A model generated the notes under the pieces. The model did no database searches. It was not told the origin of the DNA and saw only the letters and a program-made list of their open reading frames with translations. From Burkholderia metallica (GTDB lineage: Bacteria; Pseudomonadota; Gammaproteobacteria; Burkholderiales; Burkholderiaceae): a stretch of 64,000 bases of DNA. Positions 44,563-52,582 of the stretch are shown piece after piece (the stretch's first letter is position 1; the number at the start of each line of letters is the position of its first letter). The stretch spans positions 186,001-250,000 of the forward strand of contig NZ_CADFDB010000008.1 of assembly GCF_902832845.1 (NCBI RefSeq), written 5' to 3'. Both the position numbers and the translations under genes were made by a program.

Positions 44563-45117
44563 TTACTGCTTCGCCGGCGCAGCCGTCGCGATCTTGTCGA
44601 GTGCGGCCGGGATGTAGGTGTCGAGCTGCGTGGTCACCGCTTCGTAGAAGTCGATCGGCTTGCCCCACGCGTCGGGCACGTCGACGTGCTTCCCGGACGC
44701 ATATTCGGCGAGCGTGAATACCTTGCCGGCGGCCGACGGATAGAGCGCGAGCACCTTTTCCTTGTGTTTGTCGGTCATCGTCAGGATCACGTCGGAATGC
44801 CGGACGTCGTTAGCGTTCAACTGCACCGACCTGTGCGCGGACGTGTCGATGCCGCGGCGCTTCATCAGGATCACGCCGTTCTCTTCGGGCTTTTCGTCGT
44901 ACGGATCTTCGTCGACCGCGCGCGAAATCACCGCGACATGCGCATGGCGCTGCGCGATCAACTGGCCGGCGATCGCTTCGGCCATCACGCTGCGCCCGGT
45001 GTTGCCCGTGTCGACGAACGCCACCTTCTTCGGCTCTTCGGCGAATGCCGGCGTCGCGCACTGGATGCCGACGCAGCAGAGCAGCGCCAGGGTGGTGAGG
45101 GTGTACCTTCTTTTCAT
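44563..45117 (-). CDS. exported low-molecular-weight protein tyrosine phosphatase homologue lacking catalytic Cys
   Basis: This 184-residue protein has a clear Sec signal peptide (MKRRYTLTTLALLCCVGIQCATPAFA, cut near residue 26). The mature part has the LMW-PTP fold: VAFVDTGNTGRSVMAEAI near residues 32-49, and the general-acid loop DVPDAWGKPIDFYEAV near 145-160. The P-loop normally reads CxGNxCRS; here the catalytic Cys is Asp (D36) and the second Cys is Gly. It therefore cannot form the phospho-cysteine intermediate and is either a binding protein or a hydrolase with different chemistry. Export is also unusual for the family. Confidence 0.8.
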   Translation of the reverse strand: MKRRYTLTTLALLCCVGIQCATPAFAEEPKKVAFVDTGNTGRSVMAEAIAGQLIAQRHAHVAVISRAVDEDPYDEKPEENGVILMKRRGIDTSAHRSVQLNANDVRHSDVILTMTDKHKEKVLALYPSAAGKVFTLAEYASGKHVDVPDAWGKPIDFYEAVTTQLDTYIPAALDKIATAAPAKQ

Positions 45118-45580
45118 GATGTCTCCTCGAGGGTGGGGGCGCCCCGGCGGCGCGCCGGGGCTTGAGGGAGATCATGACGGCCGCTTGCGACGGAAAAAAA
45201 TAAACGTCTGGTTTTCGCAAGATAGCGTCGCTTCGTGGCAAGCCGGCCCGGTGGCGCCGCATGCACGTTGAGCCCAATCGGGGAAGTCGCGAGCCACGGT
45301 CCCGTTCGTGGTGCGTGACTGCGGCATCGTCACGCCGTCACCGCCACCTGTTCCGGCGCTGATGCTGCCAGCGTCCGCAGTGCGTCGCGCGCACAGCCAC
45401 GCATTCGACCGCGTGTTGCCCGCCCGGCTGCCGCCGCATGCGAATCCGCCGACGGTGCCGATGTGCGAGCCAATGTGCGGCACGTTGCTCGCAGCGCCGC
45501 GCAACGAGGCGGCGGCCGTTCGTGAATCACGGTACGATCGCTGACCCGGCTGCCGACATTTCCATCACGAGAGACCCCGC
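45118..45580. other. 463-bp gap without a recognisable gene
   Basis: An open frame on the minus strand (45172-45504) has no ribosome site, an odd composition (many Cys, Gly and Thr) and no recognised motif; the plus-strand frame at 45308-45544 is similar. An A-rich stretch near 45193-45205 lies upstream of the phosphatase-like gene and may be part of its promoter. Nothing else stands out. Confidence 0.35.
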
Positions 45581-46090
45581 ATGATCACGATTCGCCCGAT
45601 GACCGACGACGATTTCCCGCGCTTCTGGCCGACCTACCGCGCGATCGTCGCTGCTCAGGAAACCTATGCATTCGATCCGGCGCCGACGCAGGACGCGGCG
45701 CGCGCACTGTGGCTCGATGCGCCGCTGTGCACGTGGATCGCCGAAGAGCATGGCGTGCTGCTCGGTTCGTATTACCTGAAGGCGAACGCGGCGGGGCCCG
45801 GCAATCACGTGAGCAACTGCGGCTACATGGTGAGCGAGGACGCGCGCGGTCGCGGCGTCGCGCGCCTGATGTGCGAACACTCGCAGCAGGTCGCGCGCGA
45901 GCGCGGCTTCCTCGCGATGCAGTTCAACTCGGTCGTCTCGACGAACGAGGTGGCGGTCGCGCTGTGGCAGAAGCTCGGATTCGACATCGTCGGCCGCCTG
46001 CCGCGCGCGTATCGTCACGCGCGGCTCGGCTTCGTCGACTGCCTCGTGATGTACAAGTGGCTCGGCGGCCCGCAGGCCGCTGAAGCCTGA
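45581..46090 (+). CDS. GNAT-family N-acetyltransferase
   Basis: This 169-residue protein has the acetyl-CoA-binding motif A of GNAT enzymes (VSEDARGRGVARLMCEHSQQVARERGF, Q/RxxGxG/A at about 90-100) and the strand NSVVSTNEVAVALWQKLGFDIVGRLP. It is a soluble single-domain enzyme. The acceptor (amine, antibiotic or protein) is not predictable. It starts at an ATG with a GAGAG-like ribosome site and is convergent with the M29-like peptidase gene; the 19-bp gap contains a small GGCCG/CGGCC stem. Confidence 0.9.
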   Translation: MITIRPMTDDDFPRFWPTYRAIVAAQETYAFDPAPTQDAARALWLDAPLCTWIAEEHGVLLGSYYLKANAAGPGNHVSNCGYMVSEDARGRGVARLMCEHSQQVARERGFLAMQFNSVVSTNEVAVALWQKLGFDIVGRLPRAYRHARLGFVDCLVMYKWLGGPQAAEA

Positions 46091-46109
46091 GGCCGCCGCG
46101 GCCGGGTCG

Positions 46110-47063
46110 TCAGACGGCGAACGCGCCGTCGAACACGATCCGTTCGTCGAGCGCGAGCGTGCCGCGCGCAAAGATCAGGTCGAGATGGTGGCTGCCGTTT
46201 TCGCCGCCGCCGAGCCCGAGGTGCAGGCCCGGATGACGTTCCTCGAACCCCGCGTTGCGGCCGTACAGCCCGCGAATCCCGAGGTTCGTGCCGATGCCGA
46301 ATTCCTCGATCCGCCGGTGATTCGCATGCCGGTCGAGATAGGTCGAGAAATCGCGCCGGAAGCCTTCGTCGTCGGTGTCGAAATCGACGATCGTGCTGTT
46401 CTCGACGCGCAGGGTCGCCAGGCGTTCGACGACCTTGTACTTGATCGCGAACGGCACGGTGCCGAGAAACGTGCCGCTGAACACGACCGAGCCGTTGAGG
46501 TCGGTCACGTGCGTCGCGATCTCGCCGGGCACGACGTCGAGGTTGCCCATGCCGTCCACGCTCGTCCATTTCTGGTCGGGCGCAAGCGAGCCCGTGAGCG
46601 TGTTGCCGGCTTCGTCGACGAAGCGGATCTGCGACGCGCGCGAGGCCGCGTCGATCAGCCGGCCGTTGCGTGCGGCGATGTCGTCGAGCGATTCGGCGAA
46701 CGCCTCGTCGAGATGCGGGCCGTAATCCTTGAACAGTACCGACTTGCTCCAGTGCTCGACGATCGCGGGGCGGATCGCCGCGAGGAACGGCGGGCCGCTC
46801 GGCGACGGCTTCGGCAGGCACGACGAGTCGTACAGCAGCACGAACAGATCGGCGCGATCGAGCGCGGCGGCGATGTCGGCGGGCGGCGTGCTTTCGAGGC
46901 AGAGGGTGGTCGCGTCGAGCGAATCGGGCAGGGCGGAGAAGGCGCGCAACGCGATGTCGCGGTTGCGGATGTCATGGCCGACCAGCAGTTTTCCCGATTC
47001 GCCGCGCGCCAGCTTGTCGCGCAGCGCGGGGTGGAAGCCCAGCGCGCGGTGCAGGTTCAGCAT
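46110..47063 (-). CDS. M29 (aminopeptidase T/S)-like metallopeptidase
   Basis: This 317-residue protein resembles the C-terminal catalytic half of M29 aminopeptidases and keeps all expected metal ligands: E181 (VVPGEIATH), E254 (EEFGIGTN), H281 (GLHLGLGGG) and the HxD pair H293/D295 (SHHLDLIF). Full-size M29 enzymes are about 400 residues, so this is a short form. It has no signal peptide and acts in the cytoplasm. It is downstream of a 40-codon peptide gene with a hairpin between them and an Lrp-type regulator further up. In this setting it may trim or otherwise process the peptide (inference). An ordinary amino-peptide catabolic role is the alternative. Confidence 0.75.
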   Translation of the reverse strand: MLNLHRALGFHPALRDKLARGESGKLLVGHDIRNRDIALRAFSALPDSLDATTLCLESTPPADIAAALDRADLFVLLYDSSCLPKPSPSGPPFLAAIRPAIVEHWSKSVLFKDYGPHLDEAFAESLDDIAARNGRLIDAASRASQIRFVDEAGNTLTGSLAPDQKWTSVDGMGNLDVVPGEIATHVTDLNGSVVFSGTFLGTVPFAIKYKVVERLATLRVENSTIVDFDTDDEGFRRDFSTYLDRHANHRRIEEFGIGTNLGIRGLYGRNAGFEERHPGLHLGLGGGENGSHHLDLIFARGTLALDERIVFDGAFAV

Positions 47064-47080
47064 GCGTGTCTCCGGAAACG

Positions 47081-47104
47081 GCGGAAGGGCCGCAGCCCTT
47101 CCGC
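47081..47104 (-). terminator. 10-bp hairpin between peptide gene and M29-like gene
   Basis: Perfect arms GCGGAAGGGC / GCCCTTCCGC with the loop CGCA (or its complement) lie between the stop of the 40-codon gene and the start of the peptidase gene. There is no T-tract, so it would act as a partial terminator or as an mRNA end-protecting stem, giving more peptide message than enzyme message. Confidence 0.6.
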
Positions 47105-47121
47105 GAGAACGGTTGGCCCGC

Positions 47122-47244
47122 TCAGACCGGCCAGAGCGCGGTGCCGAACGGCACCACGGCGTCCTCGACCATCATGTCGACGGCCTCGGGATGCGTGTCT
47201 TCCTGCATCCAGTCAAGCAATTCGATCTGCTGAGTATCCTGCAT
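47122..47244 (-). CDS. 40-residue peptide, candidate RiPP-like precursor
   Basis: The ATG at 47244 has a perfect ribosome site (AGGAGG, 6 bases upstream). The product starts MQDTQQIELLDWMQEDTH and ends PFGTALWPV. It has nine acidic residues, no Lys, Arg, Cys or Ser, two Trp and a hydrophobic C-terminal end. It is far too acidic for a membrane peptide and has no signal sequence. An acidic leader-like N-terminal part plus a short hydrophobic core-like C-terminus is the layout of many RiPP precursors. Promoter, ribosome site and downstream hairpin all argue that it is expressed. I do not recognise a family. A regulatory leader cistron is the main alternative. Confidence 0.6.
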   Translation of the reverse strand: MQDTQQIELLDWMQEDTHPEAVDMMVEDAVVPFGTALWPV

Positions 47245-47595
47245 GTGAATCCTCCTGTGGTGAACATGAGCGTTTCAACATGAAAACGTGGCAGAAAAAT
47301 GGCCACTCCTCATTTCGCATTTCGTGAATGCGCGACGAGTGGCGTTGATATTAGTCTGACGAATTTGCGAATGCAATGCGTTGCAAGGTTTTTAGCCGAC
47401 GCGTGCTAAACAGCGGGGATTTTCGCTCGTGTGCGGTCAAGCACGGTTAAAGCGAATGACGGATTCGACGTCGTTTTTTTAATGACCGGATTCGGAATCG
47501 CCGCATCGCATTCGGCGTTTTTTCATCGGCAATTCAATCGGCTCGATCGTTGCGATCATTGCAATCGGCGACGCGCCGGCAATTCGACGCGCGTA
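47245..47595. other. 351-bp AT-richer leader region between lrp and the peptide gene
   Basis: It contains the promoter at 47348-47376, an untranslated region of about 95 bases, TTGC/GCAA dyads around 47365-47386, and runs such as seven T near 47474. The base composition is clearly lower in GC than that of the flanking genes. No other open frame with a ribosome site was seen. Confidence 0.5.
47348..47376 (-). promoter_or_regulatory. sigma70-type promoter of the 40-residue peptide gene
   Basis: On the minus strand the -35 TTGCAT (47371-47376) and the -10 TAATAT (47348-47353) are 17 bases apart, close to the sigma70 consensus and about 100 bases upstream of the peptide start codon. Confidence 0.6.
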
Positions 47596-48051
47596 TCAGC
47601 CGAGCAGCGCCTTGCCGATCGGTTTGGCCGGCTCGGAGCGCAGCACCAGCGACGTTGTGACCGCGCCGAAGCGGGCAATCGCGTCGATGAGGGTTTCCAG
47701 TTGCCCCGGTGTCGGCACGAGCACTTTCAGCAGGAAGCAATCGTCGCCGGTCATCCGGTGCACTTCGATGACGTGCGGCATCTCGGCGAACGCGCGCAGC
47801 GCGGGCTTGATATGTTCGTGCGTCGTCTTCAGCCGGATGATGGCCATCATCCCCAACCCGAGCGCGGCCGGGTCGATCCGCGCGCCGTAGCCCGCGATGA
47901 TGCCGCGCTCTTCCAGCCGCTTGACGCGCTCCGACGTGGCGGGCTGCGACAGCCCGATGCGCCGGCCCACTTCGGACAGCGGCATCCGCGCGTTTTCCTG
48001 CAGCGCTTCGAGGATCGAAAGATCCAGGCGATCGAGTTCTCCGTTCGACAT
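47596..48051 (-). CDS. Lrp/AsnC-family regulator
   Basis: This 151-residue protein has a helix-turn-helix (LDRLDLSILEALQENARMPLSEVGRRIGLSQPATSERVKRLEERG) and a RAM domain with the ligand-pocket segment MTGDDCFLLKVLVPTPGQLE. It is typical Lrp, distinct from the one at 23113. It is divergent from an alpha/beta hydrolase gene and upstream of the peptide/M29-like unit on the same strand, so it could control either. A 30-bp dyad lies at 48076-48105 in the divergent gap. Confidence 0.92.
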   Translation of the reverse strand: MSNGELDRLDLSILEALQENARMPLSEVGRRIGLSQPATSERVKRLEERGIIAGYGARIDPAALGLGMMAIIRLKTTHEHIKPALRAFAEMPHVIEVHRMTGDDCFLLKVLVPTPGQLETLIDAIARFGAVTTSLVLRSEPAKPIGKALLG

Positions 48052-48075
48052 GTCCGCGTTCCCGTTGCCGTTAAT

Positions 48076-48105
48076 TCATCGGCATATTGTCTCAATATCC
48101 GATGA
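48076..48105. promoter_or_regulatory. dyad in the lrp-hydrolase divergent region
   Basis: Outer arms TCATCGG / CCGATGA and inner arms ATATT / AATAT (one base offset) surround a GTCTC centre, 25 bp from the lrp start. It is a candidate autoregulatory Lrp site. Confidence 0.55.
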
Positions 48106-48169
48106 TTTGCCATTCCCGGCCGGTTTGCGGCAGGCCAGACTGCGAGCTCGCTTAATCGTGGAGACGGAG

Positions 48170-48757
48170 ATGGATCAGACGATCGTGATCGTGCCGGGGA
48201 TCGGCAACTCGGGCCCGGCGCATTGGCAGAGCCACTGGGAGGCCGCGTTGCCGGGCGCCATCCGCATAGCGCCCGCGTCGTGGGATGCGCCCGACCTGCG
48301 CGACTGGATCGCGGCGCTCGATGAAGCCGTCGTGCAGGCCGCCACGCCGCCGGTGTTGATCTGTCATTCGCTGGGCTGCCTGCTGTTCGCGCACTGGCGG
48401 GCGGCGTCGGCGCGTGTCGTGCGCGGCGTGTGGCTCGTTGCGGTGCCCGATCCGGGCGGTCCGCGATTTCCGGCCGCGGCCGCTGCATTCGCGGATCTGC
48501 CGGATGGCGATTTCGGCGGCGTGCCGGTGCTGGCGATCGCCAGTTCGAACGACGGGTACGACCCGTCCGGGCGCGGCATCGCGTGGGCGAGCGAGCGTGG
48601 CGCGACGCCGCTGCTGCTCGGCCCGCGCGGCCATCTGAATGCGGAAGCGGGATTGGCGGAGTGGCCCGAAGGGCGCGCGTTGTTCACGGCCTTCGCGGCA
48701 GGGTTGCGCGGAGAGTGCAGGCCGGCGATTTCCGTTCTCCCGCGCGGCGCGTCGTGA
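48170..48757 (+). CDS. RBBP9/YdeN-family alpha/beta hydrolase
   Basis: This 195-residue small alpha/beta hydrolase of the RBBP9 family has the N-terminal motif VIVPGIGNSGPAHWQSHWE, nucleophile serine in LICHSLGC (about residue 68), Asp region (SSNDGYDP) and catalytic His in GPRGHLNAEAG (about residue 154). It is a serine hydrolase, probably esterase-like. It is divergent from the Lrp gene and 153 bp upstream of an MFS transporter on the same strand. The natural substrate is unknown. Confidence 0.9.
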   Translation: MDQTIVIVPGIGNSGPAHWQSHWEAALPGAIRIAPASWDAPDLRDWIAALDEAVVQAATPPVLICHSLGCLLFAHWRAASARVVRGVWLVAVPDPGGPRFPAAAAAFADLPDGDFGGVPVLAIASSNDGYDPSGRGIAWASERGATPLLLGPRGHLNAEAGLAEWPEGRALFTAFAAGLRGECRPAISVLPRGAS

Positions 48758-48910
48758 ACGCATTCCGGCCCGCGACGGCTCGCGTATGATCGACCGACGG
48801 AACCGGAAGCCTCGACCGTCGGAATCGACGCGCGCGCGACAGACGACACACGTTGCGCCGACGCGACTCACCACGGCTTCGACCGACATCAGAAGACAAG
48901 GAGACACTCG

Positions 48911-50179
48911 ATGCGCACAGCGCCGCAACCGGAGCGTGCCGGCCCGTCGCGGCCGGACGCCGGCGCGACCCGATCCCGCCCCGACCGTGACCCCGAACGC
49001 ATCGCTGCGTGGCGGCTCGCGATCGGCCTGTCGCTCGGCAGCGCGATCGCGCTCGGCCTCGCGCGCTTTTCGTATGCACTGCTGCTGCCGCCGATGAAGG
49101 CCGATCTCGGCTGGACCTTCGCGCAGGCCGGCGCGCTGAACACCGCGAACGCGGCCGGTTATCTGATCGGCGCGCTCGCGTTTCCGTGGCTGTCGCGGCG
49201 CTGGCGCGCACGCACGCTGCTCGCGGCCGGCTGCGTGCTGACCGCGTTGCTGATGGCCGCATGCGGGCTGTCGTCGGGCATGCACGCGCTGCTCGTGCAG
49301 CGGCTCGCAACCGGCGTCGGCAGCGCGCTGATCTTCATCAGCGGCGGCGTGCTGGCCGCGCGGCTCGCGTCGGCGTCGCCGCGCGATGCGGGCTTGCTGC
49401 TCGGGCTCTACTACGGCGGCACCGGGTGGGGCATCGTCGCGTCGTCGCTGCTCGTGCCGGCCACGCTTTCGCACGGTGACCATGGCTGGCAGCCCGCGTG
49501 GTTTGCGCTCGCGTTCGCCTGCGTGTTGTTCTCGGTGGTGGCCGTGTCGGCCGCGCGCCGCATCGAGCGCGCGCACGCGGCACCGGGCGCGCCGCGCGAC
49601 GGCGCGGTGCCGGCGGCGACGGCGAGCCCCGTGCGCTTCGCGCTCGCGCTGGCCGGCTACGGGCTGTTCGGCGTCGGCTATATCGGCTACATGACGTTCA
49701 TCGTCGCGCTGCTGCGCGGCGCGGGCATGAGCGGCACGGTGGTCGCCGCGTTCTACGTGATGCTCGGCGTCGCGACCGTCGTGTCGGCGCGGCTCTGGTC
49801 GGGGCTGCTCGACCGGATGCGCGGCGGCCAGGCGCTCGCCGTGCTCAACGCGCTGCTCGGCATCGCGACGCTGATGCCGGCGCTGTTCGTGCATCCGGCG
49901 GCCGCGTTCGCGTCGGGCGTGCTGTTCGGCGCGACGTTCCTGTCGGCGGTGGCGTCGACGACGGCCTTCGTGCGTCACAACCTGCCGACCGACGGCTGGG
50001 CGAAGGGGATCAGCGCGTTCACGACGGTCTTTGCGTTCGGGCAGATCGCCGGGCCGGTCGCGATCGGCTGGGTCTCGGACAGCGCGGGGCTCGCGCGCGG
50101 GCTCGTGTATTCGGCGCTGACGCTGTTCGCGGGTGCCGCGCTCGCGGCCGGGCAGCGCGCGTTGCGGGCCGCCGCGTAG
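48911..50179 (+). CDS. YbfB/YjiJ-family MFS transporter
   Basis: This 422-residue membrane protein has 12 predicted segments after a 35-residue polar, proline/arginine-rich N-terminus. It carries the YbfB/YjiJ-type motifs ALGLARFSYALLLPPMKADLGWTFAQAGALNTANAAGYLIGAL and YYGGTGWGIVASSLL. AAGGAG precedes the ATG. The substrate is unknown. It lies between the hydrolase and the iac cluster and is convergent with iacG. It is not obviously part of auxin catabolism, though export of an intermediate cannot be excluded. Confidence 0.88.
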   Translation: MRTAPQPERAGPSRPDAGATRSRPDRDPERIAAWRLAIGLSLGSAIALGLARFSYALLLPPMKADLGWTFAQAGALNTANAAGYLIGALAFPWLSRRWRARTLLAAGCVLTALLMAACGLSSGMHALLVQRLATGVGSALIFISGGVLAARLASASPRDAGLLLGLYYGGTGWGIVASSLLVPATLSHGDHGWQPAWFALAFACVLFSVVAVSAARRIERAHAAPGAPRDGAVPAATASPVRFALALAGYGLFGVGYIGYMTFIVALLRGAGMSGTVVAAFYVMLGVATVVSARLWSGLLDRMRGGQALAVLNALLGIATLMPALFVHPAAAFASGVLFGATFLSAVASTTAFVRHNLPTDGWAKGISAFTTVFAFGQIAGPVAIGWVSDSAGLARGLVYSALTLFAGAALAAGQRALRAAA

Positions 50180-50208
50180 TCACGCGCGACTAGCGGTGAA
50201 CGCGCCGC

Positions 50209-50754
50209 TCACCGCACGCACGCGGTGCGCGACACGCGATGAAACGCCCGGCTGAAGTAGATCAGGCTGTCGCCGTCGTCGCGCACGCGGATCGTGCTGG
50301 CTTCGATGAACATCACCGAATGCGAGCCGACGTCCTTCATGTCGGCGATCGTGCCCTGCAGGCTCGCGAGCGCGTCGCGCAGCACCGGCACGTCCTGCTC
50401 GCCGCGTTCCCACACGGGCAGGTCGAAGCGCCGTTCCATCGGCAGGTCGGTGAGCCCCGCGAAGTGTCGCGCGAGTTGCTCGTGTTCGGCCGGCAGCACG
50501 TTGATGCAGACATGCCGGTTGCGCTCGAAGGTCGCGTGCATCGCGCTCGAACGGTTCATGCACACGAGCAGCGTCGGCGGCGTATCGGTGACGGAGCACA
50601 CGGCGCTCGCGGTGATCCCGCAGCGGCCGTGCGGCCCGGCGGTGGTGATCACGTTGACGGCCGCGCCGAGGTGGGCCATCGCTTGCCGGAAGGCCTTCTG
50701 CGCGTCGGTCGGCTCGACGCGTGCCGGTCGCGGGATATCGGTCGTGGAAGACAT
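50209..50754 (-). CDS. iacG: flavin reductase IacG
   Basis: This 181-residue HpaC-type flavin reductase has AFRQAMAHLGAAVNVITTAGPHGRCGITASAVCSVTDTPPTLLVCMNR, the FMN/FAD-binding split barrel. In iac systems IacG supplies reduced flavin to the acyl-CoA-dehydrogenase-like monooxygenase IacA that starts oxidation of indole-3-acetic acid. The ATG at 50754 begins the conserved N-terminus. Here it stands apart from the other iac enzyme genes, separated by the divergent response regulator gene, so it probably has its own promoter in the 50755-51107 gap. Confidence 0.85.
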   Translation of the reverse strand: MSSTTDIPRPARVEPTDAQKAFRQAMAHLGAAVNVITTAGPHGRCGITASAVCSVTDTPPTLLVCMNRSSAMHATFERNRHVCINVLPAEHEQLARHFAGLTDLPMERRFDLPVWERGEQDVPVLRDALASLQGTIADMKDVGSHSVMFIEASTIRVRDDGDSLIYFSRAFHRVSRTACVR

Positions 50755-51107
50755 GGGCGCTCCTGAGTGAACGAAAGCGGCGATCGTGCGGCGCCGCCGG
50801 TGCAGCGCCGGATCGCCGACGACGACCCAAGCGTACGTCGCGAAAACGCCGGCGACCATTCGCACGATTGACGACGGAGATGGCGTTCTCGCCAACGCGT
50901 CTAAAGGTTCTACCTAGATGCACGGCGCGGCGCGCGAAAAAAAGCGCGATTGCCCGCTCGTGCGGGACGTGAAGGGGTTCTCAGCGGGTTTTCGGCTCGT
51001 TATGATGTGCCGCACACCCCCAGCGAACGACGTGCGCGGCGTGCCGACAACCGGCCTCGTCTGCGCAGCGTGCGATACCCCTTCCAATATTCAGCGAGAC
51101 ACCCGCG
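50755..51107. other. 353-bp divergent region between iacG and the response regulator gene
   Basis: It holds a TTGACG hexamer (50868-50873), a small dyad AGGT-TCT-ACCT near 50905-50915 and a run of A at 50938-50943. No second promoter hexamer could be placed with confidence. Promoters for iacG (left) and the response regulator (right) are expected here. Confidence 0.35.
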
Positions 51108-51740
51108 ATGACGTCACCCGCACCGATCGTATACATCGTCGACGACGACAGCGGCATGCGGACATCGCTCGCGTGGCTGCTCGAATCGGTCGGCATCGCG
51201 TCCGAAGGATTCGCGAACGCGGCCGATTTTCTCGCGCGCTTCGACGTGAACCTGCCCGCGTGCCTCGTGCTCGACGTGCGGATGCCGGAGAAGAGCGGCT
51301 TCGACGTGCAGGCGGAACTGAACGCGCGCGGCGCGACGCTGCCGGTGATCTTCGTCAGCGGCCATGGCGATATCCCGATGTCCGTGCGCGCGCTGCAGAA
51401 CGGCGCGATCGATTTCGTCGAGAAGCCGTACAACTCGCAGCAGATGCTCGAACGCGTGCAACGCGCGCTGCGGCTCGCGCAGCAGCGCCATGCGGTCAGC
51501 CAGCGTCACCGCGAACTGCGTCAGCGGCTCGATGCGCTGACCGCGCGCGAGAAGGAAGTGCTGCGCGGCGTGGTGGACGGCAAGGGCAGCAAGCAGATCG
51601 CATCGGATCTGTCGATCAGCGTGAAGACCGTCGACGTGCATCGCGCGAGCATCAAGGAGAAGCTCGGCGCGACGTCGATCGCCGCGCTCGTGCGCGACGT
51701 GATGGTCGTGTGGGGCGACGGCGGCGACGCGGCGCGCTAG
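51108..51740 (+). CDS. FixJ/TodT-type response regulator of the iac cluster
   Basis: This 210-residue protein has a receiver domain (YIVDDDSGMRTSLAWLL; Asp in CLVLDVRMPEKSGFDVQ about residue 56; Lys in FVEKPYNSQQ) and a LuxR-type helix-turn-helix (TAREKEVLRGVVDGKGSKQIASDLSISVKTVDVHRASIKEKLG). The P. phytofirmans iac cluster is controlled by a two-component system thought to respond to IAA. The matching PAS-domain kinase is at 56182, on the far side of iacEHIBA, so regulator and kinase flank the operon they would control. Confidence 0.85.
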   Translation: MTSPAPIVYIVDDDSGMRTSLAWLLESVGIASEGFANAADFLARFDVNLPACLVLDVRMPEKSGFDVQAELNARGATLPVIFVSGHGDIPMSVRALQNGAIDFVEKPYNSQQMLERVQRALRLAQQRHAVSQRHRELRQRLDALTAREKEVLRGVVDGKGSKQIASDLSISVKTVDVHRASIKEKLGATSIAALVRDVMVVWGDGGDAAR

Positions 51741-51779
51741 CGCGGCGACGCGGCCTCGGCGACGCCCGGCGCGCCGTGT

Positions 51780-52523
51780 TCAGCGCATGTACAACCCGCC
51801 GTTGATGTCCCAGCACGCGCCGTTCGCGAAATGCGCGTCGCCCGACGCGAGCAGCACGGCCGCATCCGCGACGAAGCCGGCCGAGCCGAGCTTGCCGCCG
51901 GGCAGGCTCGCGAGTACCTGGCGCAGCTTCTCCGGCGCGACGCTTTCGTACACGATCGGCAAGTCGAGCGGGCCCGGCGAGATCGCGTTGACGGTCACGC
52001 CCTGCGCGGCGAGGTCGCGCGCGAACACCTTGGTCAGCGTCAGCGTGCCGCCCTTTGCGGCCGCGTAGTGCGCGCCTGTCGCCGAGCCGCCGTTCTGCCC
52101 GGCGAGCGACGCGATGTTGACGATGCGGCCCGCGCCGCGCGCGGCGAAATACTGGCCGAATACCTGGCAGCCGAACAGCACGCTGCGCAGGTTCACGTCG
52201 ATCACCTGGTCGAACTGCTCGGCCGTGATCTCCATCGCGGGCACGACCTTCGATGCCCCCGCGTTGTTCACCAGCACGTCGATTGCGCCCCAGCGCGCGA
52301 CGAGCGCATCGCGCGCGGCTTCGAAATCGCGTTTGGACGTGACGTCGAGCGGCAGCGCGATCGCGCGTTCGCCGCACGGGTCGAGTTCGCGCGCATGCGC
52401 ATGGATCGCATCGGCCGCGATATCGGCCAGTGCGACGCGGTAGCCGGCCGCATGAAAGCGTTCGGCGATGACGGCGCCGAGGCCGCGCGCGGCGCCGGTG
52501 ACGAGGACGACTCGGTCTGACAT
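51780..52523 (-). CDS. iacE: short-chain dehydrogenase/reductase IacE
   Basis: This 247-residue SDR has the cofactor motif VTGAARGLGAVIAE (TGxxxGxG), NNAGASK, and catalytic Ser/Tyr/Lys in NIASLAGQ ... GAHYAAAKGG. In iac pathways IacE takes part in converting the first hydroxylated product of IAA toward dioxindole-3-acetate. Its context (iacH 59 bp upstream, then iacI, iacB, iacA) matches that role. It is last in the leftward operon and convergent with the response regulator gene. Confidence 0.87.
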   Translation of the reverse strand: MSDRVVLVTGAARGLGAVIAERFHAAGYRVALADIAADAIHAHARELDPCGERAIALPLDVTSKRDFEAARDALVARWGAIDVLVNNAGASKVVPAMEITAEQFDQVIDVNLRSVLFGCQVFGQYFAARGAGRIVNIASLAGQNGGSATGAHYAAAKGGTLTLTKVFARDLAAQGVTVNAISPGPLDLPIVYESVAPEKLRQVLASLPGGKLGSAGFVADAAVLLASGDAHFANGACWDINGGLYMR

Positions 52524-52582
52524 GGTGCGTGTTTCCGTGGTTCGCGGGCGCGTACCGCATACCGCCGCGCCCGCATCGTGAT

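Noticed and set aside
41258-44668. 1136-codon open frame on the minus strand across the DedA gene
   Set aside because: Shadow of the GC-rich plus-strand genes; Arg/His-rich composition, no ribosome site, and it overlaps three well-supported genes.
45172-45504. 110-codon frame upstream of the phosphatase-like gene
   Set aside because: No ribosome site, odd composition, no motif; left as gap.
48911-50179. YbfB-type MFS gene as part of the iac cluster
   Set aside because: Convergent with iacG, not among known iac functions; only proximity supports a link.
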